A stretch of 64,000 bases of DNA from Streptomyces sp. SUK 48. GTDB taxonomy: Bacteria; Actinomycetota; Actinomycetes; Streptomycetales; Streptomycetaceae. The position numbers were made by a program, and so were the translations under genes. Shown here piece after piece: positions 57,709 to 64,000 of this stretch (position 1 is its first letter; every line of letters begins with the position of its first letter). The notes beneath the pieces were generated by a model. The model worked only from the letters and a program-made list of their open reading frames with translations. It searched no databases and was not told the DNA's origin. The DNA lies in NCBI RefSeq assembly GCF_009650765.1, contig NZ_CP045740.1, positions 2,232,001 to 2,296,000 on the forward strand, in the 5' to 3' direction.

Positions 57709-60575
57709 TCAGTAGGCCGGCATGGTGCGGGGGCCGTGGTCGTCGCGGGCGGGCGGGGGCGCGAGGCGGACGGTGGCGCCGAGCACGTTCGCGCCGTGCG
57801 GGGCCACGACGACCGGTTCCAGGGTGACGGCGACCACCTCGGGGTGGTCGTCGACCAGGCGGGAGACCCGCAGCAGCAGTTCCTCCAGCGCGGGGGTGTC
57901 GACGGGGGTGGAGCCGCGCCAGCCGAACAGCAGGGGCGCGGTGCGGATCGCCCGGACCAGGGAGGTCGCGTCCCGGTCGGTGACCGGGATCAGCCGGTGC
58001 GCCGTGTCGTCCAGCAGCTGGGAGGCCGCGCCGGCGAGACCGAAGGAGAGCACGGCACCGGCCGCCGGGTCGATCACGGTCCGTACGACGGTGTCGACGC
58101 CCCGGGGTGCCATGCCCTGCACCACAGGGCGCAGCTCCTCCGGCTTGCCGAACAGCTCGCTCAACTCGGCGTACGCCCGGCGCAGTTGCTCCTCGTCCGA
58201 CAGGTCGAGGCGTACGCCGCCCAGGTCGGCGCGGTGCCGCAGGTGCGGGGCGGTCGCCTTCAGGGCCACCGGGTAGCCCAGGGCGCGTGCGGCCTCGACG
58301 GCGTCCTCGGGGGTGGGCGCGGGGAGCGCGCGGCGCACCTGGATGCCGTACTTCGCGAGCAGCTCGCAGGTCTGCGCGTCCGGGATCGTGAGTCCCTCCC
58401 CGCGCTCCAGCAGCTCCCCGATCAGCCGCGCGGCCCCCTTCTCGTCGATGTCCTCGTACTCGGGCACCCTCCCGGGGTCGGCCGCCTCCCGCCGCCACTG
58501 CCCGTACCGCACCGCTTCTGCGAGCGCGCGCACGGCGCGTTCGGCGGCGGGGTAGGCGGGGATGAGGCGGGTGCCTTCGGGGGCGGGGCGGGGGTGGTGG
58601 CCGGGTGACCGTCCGGCGTCGCCGTGGCGGGCACCGGGTCCGGTCCCGTGGCCGGCACCCTTTCCGCGCCCGCGGCACCGAGTGCCTTGTCCACGGCCTG
58701 TGGCGCGGTGCTGGCCGCCGCGGAGAGCGCCTCCGCCAGCCCGCCCAGCTCCACATGCACCACCAGCACCGGCTTCCCCGGCACCCCGGCGGCGGCCGAC
58801 CGCAGGGCCTCCGCCAGCTCCGCGTCCCCCGGCGACGCCTCCCCGATCGCGGGTATCGCCGTCACCACGACGGAGTCGTTCGTGTCGTCGGCCAGCGCCG
58901 CGCTCAGCGCCCGGTGGAAGTCCTCCGGGGTCGCCCCGGTCGTCAGATCGAGCGGCCGCGCCGGCCGCAGCCCCTCCGCGAGGCACCGGTCGTACGTCAG
59001 CACGCCCAGCGACTCGGAGTTCCCGAGGATCGCCACCCGCGGCCCTGCGGGCAGTGGCTGCCGGGCGAGCAGCAGCCCGGCGTCGACCAGCTCCGTGATG
59101 GTGTCGACCCGGATCACCCCGGCCTGGCGCAGCAGCGCGGACACGGTGGCGTACGGCAGCCGCGTCGCGCGGACCGCGTGCCCCTGCGGTGCCGTGCCCG
59201 TCCCCTGCACCACGACCAGCGGCTTGGCCGCCGCCGTCCGCCGGGCGAGCCGGGTGAACTTGCGCGGGTTGCCGATGGTCTCCAGGTACATGAGGACGAC
59301 GTCGGTGTCCGGGTCCTCGTACCAGTACTGGAGGACGTCGTTGCCGGACACGTCCGCCCGGTTGCCCGCGGAGACGAACGTGGAGACGCCGGTCGTCCCG
59401 GTGACCCCGCCGCCGCGCCGGTGCAGCCGGGACAGCAGCGCGATGCCGATGGCGCCGGACTGGGCGAACATGCCGATGCGGCCGGGGCGCGGCATCTCGG
59501 GCGCCAGGGAGGCGTTCAGCCGTACGTCCGCGGCGGTGTTGATGACGCCGAACGCGTTGGGCCCGATGATCCGCATGCCGTACGCGCGCGCCTGCCGCAC
59601 CAGCGCCCGCTGCCGCTCCCTCCCCTCGGGGCCGCTCTCGGCGTACCCGGCGCTGAGCACGACGAGGCCCTGGACGCCGTGTTCCCCGCACTCGGCGACC
59701 ACCGCGGGCACGTACTCGGCCGGTACGGCGACGACGGCGAGGTCCACCGGCCCCTCGACGTCCCGCACGCAGCGGTACGCGGCCACCCCCTCGACCTCCG
59801 CCGGGTCCTCGGGGAACGCCTTGTTCACGGCGTACAGCGCGCCTTCGTACCCGGCGTCGCGGATGTTGGCCAGGACGCTGCGGCCGACCCCGCCGGGCGC
59901 GCGGCCGACGCCGATGACCGCGACGGAGCCGGGCGCGAGCAGCCGCTGCACCGAGCGCGCCTCGGCACGCTGCTCGCGCGCGTACTGCACGGCGAGTGCG
60001 CGGTCCGTGGGTTCGAGGTCCAGCTCCAGGCGTACGACGCCGTCCTCGAAGCTGCGCTTCTGGGTGTACCCGGCGTCCGTGAACACCTTGATCATCTTGT
60101 TGTTGGCGGGCAGCACCTCGGCGGCGAAGCGGCGGATGCCCCGCTCCCGGGCGACGGCCGCGATGTGCTCCAGCAGGGCGGAGGCGACGCCCCGGCCCTG
60201 GTGGGCGTCCTGGACCAGGAAGGCGACCTCGGCCTCGTCGGCGGGACCGGACGCGGGCGCGCCGCCGGCCCCGATGCGGTCGTAGCGCACCGTCGCGATG
60301 AACTCGCCGCCCACGGTGGCCGCGAGGCCCACCCGGTCCACGAAGTCGTGGTGGGTGAAGCGGTGGACGTCCTTGGCGGACAGCCGGGGGTAAGGGGCGA
60401 AGAAACGGTAGTACTTGGACTCGTCCGAGACCTGCTCGTAGAAGTGGACCAGGCGGTCGGCGTCGTCGACGGTGATGGGCCGGATGCGGGCGGTCCCCCC
60501 GTCCCGCAGCACCACGTCCGCCTCCCAGTGCGCGGGGTACTCGTACCGGCTCTGCGGTTCCGCCGAGGTTCGCAT
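57709..60575 (-). CDS. GNAT acetyltransferase / NDP-forming acyl-CoA synthetase fusion, split by a 1-base frameshift
   Basis: About 955 residues once one base is restored. The N-terminal GNAT domain (about 15-190) has the acetyl-CoA loop QDAHQGRGVASALL. Then come the CoA-binding (VAVIGVGRAPGGVG), succinyl-CoA-ligase-like (IGPNAFGVIN, FAQSGAIG) and, after the break, ATP-grasp domains (LAKYGIQVRRALP, YPVALKATAP). Relatives such as Pat of S. lividans acetylate acyl-CoA synthetases and other proteins on Lys. The break is at the G run 58579-58583 (one G missing on the plus strand); upstream the frame degenerates into Pro/Arg nonsense, downstream resumes at EGTRLIPAYPAAE. The defect is probably a sequencing error. 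Confidence 0.88.
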
Positions 60576-60720
60576 GGGGCCCAGCGTACGGCTCGCGTAC
60601 GACAACGGCGCGGGGCACTCTGTGGAGCACGACGGAGGGGGTGCGCAGCCCCTCTTCTGGCACGCGTCACGATATGGAACACTGGTCTAGACAACCCTGA
60701 ACAGTGAAGGGCAGCAACAC

Positions 60721-61002
60721 ATGGCTGAGCGCCGCGTCAACGTCGGCTGGGCCGAGGGTCTTCACGCCCGCCCCGCCTCCCTCTTCGTCCGGGCCGCCAC
60801 GGCCGCAGGCATCCCGGTGACGATCTGCAAGGCCGGTGGCACCCCGGTCAACGCGGCCTCCATGCTGGGCGTTCTGGGCCTGGGCGCCCAGGGCGGCGAG
60901 GAGATCGTGCTCGCCTCCGACGCCGAGGGCGCGGACGCCGCCCTGGACCGGCTGGCGAAGCTGGTCGCCGAGGGCCTGGAAGAACTGCCCGAGACGGTCT
61001 GA
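60721..61002 (+). CDS. ptsH: HPr phosphocarrier protein of the sugar PTS
   Basis: A 93-residue HPr. The phosphorylated His15 lies in GLHARPAS, and the regulatory-type Ser47 in NAASMLG. It relays phosphate from enzyme I to sugar permeases. In S. coelicolor ptsH stands alone from the fructose permease genes, and the same is seen here. A rho-independent terminator follows. Confidence 0.95.
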   Translation: MAERRVNVGWAEGLHARPASLFVRAATAAGIPVTICKAGGTPVNAASMLGVLGLGAQGGEEIVLASDAEGADAALDRLAKLVAEGLEELPETV

Positions 61003-61055
61003 GCGGGACCCGGGACCGTCCGGGCGGACCCGGAACGGTCCGTGCGGGATTTCGA

Positions 61056-61090
61056 GAAGCCGTGCCATCCCCAGCGGGTGGCACGGCTTC
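61056..61090 (+). terminator. Hairpin terminator after ptsH
   Basis: Near-perfect stem GAAGCCGTGCCA...TGGCACGGCTTC with a short loop, then CGTGTTTTCGG with a T run. It lies between ptsH and the convergent GntR gene. Confidence 0.85.
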
Positions 61091-61216
61091 CGTGTTTTCG
61101 GAGCGCCACCGCATTGGCCATGGGCGGCATTCGTCATGGTCCACTCATGGGAATTCAGGACACCCGGAAATACCCGGCTCCCGAATATCCCACCCACTTT
61201 GTATACGGCACCCGTG

Positions 61217-61903
61217 TTAATTCCCCGCGCCGGACATGTTTACGGCATGTTGCGAAGTCCGCGTCCGCGCCGCGGTGCCGGGGACCCGCAGCCGGTACGC
61301 CGCCGTCGCCCGCTCGGTGTGCAGCGCGGTCACCGCGCGGGCGCGCTCGCCGTCGCCGCGGGCCACCGCGTCCACGATCGCGCCGTGCTCCGCCCAGGTG
61401 CCGACCATGTCGGGGGGCGTGTCCACCGTGTACATCCAGGCGATCTTGTGGCGCAGCTGGAGGAGTGTCGAGGTCAGCGAGGGGCTGCCGCAGGACTGGG
61501 CCAGCGTCTCGTGGAACCAGCCGTCCAGGGCGCGCAGATCCTCGCCGCCGCCCCGCCTGGCGCGTTCCTGGCCCAGCCGGACCAGGCCGCGCAGCACCTT
61601 CAGATGGGCCTCGGTACGGCGCCGGGCGGCCCGCGCGGCGCCGAGCGGCTCCAGGAGCAGGCGCATCTCCAGCAGGTCGGCGGCCTCCTGCTCGGTCGGC
61701 TCGGCCACGCAGGCCCCCGCGTGCCGGCGGGTCACCACGAAGCCCTCCGCCTCCAGGGTGCGCAGGGCCTCGCGCACGGGGACCCGGGAGACGCCGTAGC
61801 GGCGGGCGAGCACCTCCTCGGTGAGGCGGCCACCGCGTTCGAGGGAGCCGGCGACGATGTCGTCCCGGATCGCCGTGCACACCGATTGCGCCGGAATACG
61901 CAT
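61217..61903 (-). CDS. GntR-family transcriptional regulator (FadR/FCD type)
   Basis: A 228-residue regulator. The winged helix-turn-helix is at 5-70 (GRLTEEVLARRYGVSRVPVREALRTLEAEGF in outline, with the diagnostic RVPVREAL). An all-helical FCD ligand domain follows (about 80-215, with the DGWFHETLAQ metal/ligand-type helix and His residues). The effector is unknown. ATG at 61903 chosen. A short, AT-richer stretch just upstream (61904-62050) may hold its promoter and operator; no target is adjacent. Confidence 0.88.
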   Translation of the reverse strand: MRIPAQSVCTAIRDDIVAGSLERGGRLTEEVLARRYGVSRVPVREALRTLEAEGFVVTRRHAGACVAEPTEQEAADLLEMRLLLEPLGAARAARRRTEAHLKVLRGLVRLGQERARRGGGEDLRALDGWFHETLAQSCGSPSLTSTLLQLRHKIAWMYTVDTPPDMVGTWAEHGAIVDAVARGDGERARAVTALHTERATAAYRLRVPGTAARTRTSQHAVNMSGAGN

Positions 61904-62054
61904 GACCGACCTCCGCCTTAATACCCGCGACACGACACCGACGACGGACGCGTGTTTTCCGTGACTCTATTCCACCGGGCCGGAATTTCCGATGGCGGGC
62001 CCCGAATCATGGATATTTTTTGGACAGGCTCCGGCGAGAAGCGCCGGGGAATGG

Positions 62055-62087
62055 CGAAAACCCCGGCCGGGTGGGCCGGGGTTTTCG
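62055..62087 (-). terminator. Hairpin terminator downstream of the M23 peptidase gene
   Basis: Perfect stem CGAAAACCCCGGCC / GGCCGGGGTTTTCG around a 5-base loop. Reading leftward it ends in a T run (TTTTCG). It lies after the tandem repeats that follow the M23 stop codon. Confidence 0.82.
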
Positions 62088-62104
62088 ATGCCGTGCGGGT
62101 GGGC

Positions 62105-62216
62105 CGGACGTTCGCGCCGTGGCCGCGAGGGTCGGACGTTCACACCGCGGCCGCGGAGGTCAGACGTTCACACCGTGGCCGCAGGGGTCAGACGTTCACG
62201 CCGTGGCCGCGGAGGT
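62105..62216. repeat. Four tandem 28-bp repeats spanning the M23 stop codon
   Basis: Four adjoining units at 62105, 62133, 62161 and 62189, each 28 bases with a few differences (core GACGTTC...CCG.GGCCGC). The rightmost unit is the last codons of the M23 gene (RGHGVNV) and its stop; the other three lie beyond the stop. Confidence 0.9.
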
Positions 62217-62931
62217 AGGCGAGGGGGTCGACGTCGGAGCCGTAGTCGGGGCTGGTGCGCGCCTCGAAGTGCAGATGCGGGCCGGTGACGTTGCCGGTCG
62301 CGCCGGACAGGCCGATCTGCTCGCCTGCGGCGACCTGCTGGCCCACCGTGACACCGATGGACGACAGATGGCCGTACTGGGTGTACATGCCGTCGGCCAT
62401 GCGGAGCACGATCTGGTTGCCGTACGCGCCGCCCCAGCCGGTGGAGACGACGGTGCCGGCGCCGACCGCGTGCACGGAGGTGCCGGTCATGGCGTGGAAG
62501 TCGATGCCGGTGTGGGAGCCGGACGACCACAGAGAGCTGCTGGCCTGGTAGCCGGTCGACACGTAGGAGTGCGCGATCGGGGCCACGAAGGCGTTCAGCC
62601 GCTTGCGCTCGGCCTCGCGGGCGGCGCGGGCCTTGGCCGCGCGGGCCTCCTTCGCGCGCACCGCGGCGGCCTTCTCGGCCGCCTCGTGCTCGGCGATCCG
62701 CTGCTGGGCGACGGCCTGGGCGTCGATGTGCGCGGCGAGGTCGTCGCTCGCGCTGAGCACCGGGGTGAGACCGGTCTGCTCGACGGTGTGCTCGGCGGCG
62801 AGCGCCGGGGACGCGGCGAGGGTGCCGATGACACCGGTGGTCGTCAGGGCCGCGATACCGGCCGCCTGGGCGGTGGTGCGCTTGACCCGGCCGGGCTTGC
62901 GGTGCTTCCCGGTGGCGCATATGAACGCCAT
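62188..62931 (-). CDS. M23 family peptidoglycan endopeptidase (LytM-like), secreted
   Basis: A 247-residue cell-wall hydrolase. N-terminal signal sequence (basic to about 17, hydrophobic 20-45, cleavage probably after SPALAA), a helical Ala/Glu/Arg-rich spacer (65-112) that may be coiled, and a C-terminal M23 domain with the zinc ligands HTGIDF (HxxxD) and HLHF, plus the YGNQIVLRM and QYGHLS segments. It cleaves peptide cross-links in peptidoglycan. A c-di-AMP riboswitch lies just upstream, the usual arrangement for Streptomyces wall hydrolases. Confidence 0.93.
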   Translation of the reverse strand: MAFICATGKHRKPGRVKRTTAQAAGIAALTTTGVIGTLAASPALAAEHTVEQTGLTPVLSASDDLAAHIDAQAVAQQRIAEHEAAEKAAAVRAKEARAAKARAAREAERKRLNAFVAPIAHSYVSTGYQASSSLWSSGSHTGIDFHAMTGTSVHAVGAGTVVSTGWGGAYGNQIVLRMADGMYTQYGHLSSIGVTVGQQVAAGEQIGLSGATGNVTGPHLHFEARTSPDYGSDVDPLAYLRGHGVNV

Positions 62932-62958
62932 GTGCGTGGCTGTTCCTTTCCTTCCCTC

Positions 62959-63094
62959 TCGCCTACCGGGTTAGCTGACGGGTTCGGAGCAGGAAGGTCT
63001 CCTACGGGCCCCGCGCTCGCGCACGGACGCCCGATTCACCCCAGGGACGTGTGGGTCCCCGGCTCCCCTGGCTCGCGCCTCGGGGACTCGGCGA
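62959..63094 (-). promoter_or_regulatory. c-di-AMP (ydaO-yuaA) riboswitch
   Basis: On the leftward strand this leader shows the conserved blocks of the ydaO class in order: GGGGAGCCGGGGACCCA, GGGGTGAATCG, then TGCTCCGAACCCGTCAG and CTAACCCGGTAGGCGA. The ends TCGCC (63094-63090) and GGCGA (62963-62959) can pair to close the structure. It ends 28 bases before the M23 start. High c-di-AMP is expected to switch the gene off. Confidence 0.93.
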
Positions 63095-63264
63095 TGGCTG
63101 TCCGGTGCCGCGGCTGCGGCGCACTGCCCGACGGACAACCCGGACGACGCTAAGCGGACCGGCTCCCAATCCCCAAACAGAACGCGGCTTTTGTAGCGCA
63201 TCCCACAGGGCAGACGGGCAACCTCCGTCCCAATAGGGACATCTCGGGAGGAGAGTGGAACAAA

Positions 63265-63300
63265 GGGGGCCCTGACGACCCGTAGGCCGTCAGGGCCCCC
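63265..63300 (-). terminator. Hairpin terminator after the M16 peptidase gene
   Basis: A perfect 12-bp stem GGGGGCCCTGAC / GTCAGGGCCCCC with a 12-base loop, 25 bases past the stop of the leftward gene. The rest of 63095-63264 holds the promoter of the riboswitch-led M23 gene; no other gene seen. Confidence 0.85.
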
Positions 63301-63325
63301 GTAAGCGGGCAGCGGGCGCCCGCGG

Positions 63326-64000
63326 TTACTCGGCGGCCACCACGGTGACCTCGCCGATGCCCAGCGCCTCGACCGGCGCCTTGATCTCCGACGCGTCACC
63401 CACGAGGACCGCCACCAGGCGGTCCACCGGGAAGGCGTTGACGACCGCCGCGGTGGCCTCCACGGTGCCCGTCGCGGCCAACTGCCGGTAGAGCGTCGCC
63501 TGGAAGTCGTCGGACAGGTGCTGCTCCACCTGGTCGGCGAGCGTGGCCGCGACGGCCGCCGCGGTCTCGTACTTCAGCGGCGCGACCCCGACGAGGTTCT
63601 GCACGGCCACGTCCCGCTCGGCGTCGGTCAGGCCCTCCGCCGCGAGGGTGCGCAGCACCTTCCACAGATCGTCCAGCGCGGGGCCGGTGTTGGGGGTGTC
63701 CACGGAGCCGCTGATGGCCAGCATGGAGGCGCCGTTGCCGTCGGGTCCGGAGCGGAGCACCTGGCCGAACGAGCGCACACCGTAGGTGTAGCCCTTCTCC
63801 TCGCGCAGGACGCGGTCCAGGCGGGAGGTGAGGGTGCCGCCGAGGCAGTAGGTGCCGAGCACCTGGGCGGGCCACACCCGGTCGTGCCGGTCCGAGCCGA
63901 CCCGGCCGATGAGCAGCTGCGTCTGGACGGCACCGGGCCGGTCCACGATGACGACACGCCCGGTGTCGTCGGCCGTCACCGCGGGCACCGGGCGCGGCTC
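63326..64000 (-). CDS. M16 (insulinase/pitrilysin) family peptidase, C-terminal part
   Basis: The frame is open to the right edge, so the gene starts outside the window; about 224 residues are visible. This is the C-terminal M16 half: VVIVDRPGAVQTQL, GGTLTSRLDRVLREEKGYTYGVRS (in outline; the R..Y motif of the partner domain) and an Asp/Glu-rich end. The HxxEH zinc site is not in this part, so either the N-terminal half carries it or this is the non-catalytic partner of a two-gene pair, as is common in Streptomyces. Confidence 0.88.
   Translation of the reverse strand, partial: EPRPVPAVTADDTGRVVIVDRPGAVQTQLLIGRVGSDRHDRVWPAQVLGTYCLGGTLTSRLDRVLREEKGYTYGVRSFGQVLRSGPDGNGASMLAISGSVDTPNTGPALDDLWKVLRTLAAEGLTDAERDVAVQNLVGVAPLKYETAAAVAATLADQVEQHLSDDFQATLYRQLAATGTVEATAAVVNAFPVDRLVAVLVGDASEIKAPVEALGIGEVTVVAAE

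Overview
The window reads as high-GC actinobacterial chromosome, almost certainly Streptomyces. Coding regions are very GC-rich, GTG starts are common, and markers of Streptomyces core chromosome are present: sepH, cutRS, an actinobacterial ptsH, the coproporphyrin-type ferrochelatase cpfC, kdpDE, dut, and a c-di-AMP riboswitch in front of an M23 cell-wall peptidase. There are two parts: an accessory biosynthetic gene cluster (1 to about 26.3 kb) and a conserved core segment (about 28.8 to 64 kb). Between them lie an erythromycin-esterase-like gene and a dead IS5-family remnant.

Region 1 (1-26.3 kb) is the 3' part of a non-ribosomal peptide cluster read left to right. A first synthetase enters from outside the window (A-T / C-A-T-E / C-A-T), followed by an MbtH-like protein and a second synthetase (C-A-T-E / C-A-T / C-A-T-E, about 4,120 residues once three one-base frameshifts are repaired). 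Downstream come a VioC-like Fe(II)/2-oxoglutarate amino-acid hydroxylase, an MFS exporter, a cytochrome P450 and a type II thioesterase. Adenylation codes read by eye give Phe-like, an unassigned hydrophobic residue (D), Val, a basic Arg-like residue (D), Thr and Thr (D). The line ends in an epimerisation domain with no cis thioesterase, which suggests release by an enzyme acting in trans. The two Thr adenylation domains are essentially identical 1.6-kb copies, and modules 2 and 4 share near-identical patches, so the synthetase genes have been shaped by recent internal recombination.

Region 2 (28.8-41.6 kb) carries an RNA methyltransferase, a cluster of potassium and turgor genes (a KimA-like APC permease, two TrkA-type regulators, the KdpDE two-component system without kdpFABC), DUF3159, DUF3710 and DUF3093 proteins, dUTPase and a PaaI thioesterase. 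Region 3 (41.7-53.8 kb) holds a DUF4193 protein, cutRS, an inositol-phosphatase-family enzyme, cpfC diverging from an MFS gene across a probable iron box, a sugar-lactone oxidase, the septation gene sepH and a sulfurtransferase. Region 4 (54-64 kb) has a two-domain VOC protein, thymidine kinase, a phosphodiesterase, a DUF5998 protein, a split GNAT/acyl-CoA-synthetase protein, ptsH, a GntR regulator, the riboswitch-controlled M23 peptidase and the 3' part of an M16 peptidase. From memory, the order ptsH-sepH-cutRS-dut-kdpDE matches S. coelicolor SCO5841 to SCO5871, which would put this cluster where that species carries the prodiginine (red) cluster.

A technical caution: six otherwise intact reading frames are each broken by the loss of one base, five of them in C or G homopolymers and one in an AA pair. 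The pattern fits sequencing or assembly error better than real gene decay, so those genes are described here as probably functional. No rRNA, convincing tRNA or CRISPR array was seen.
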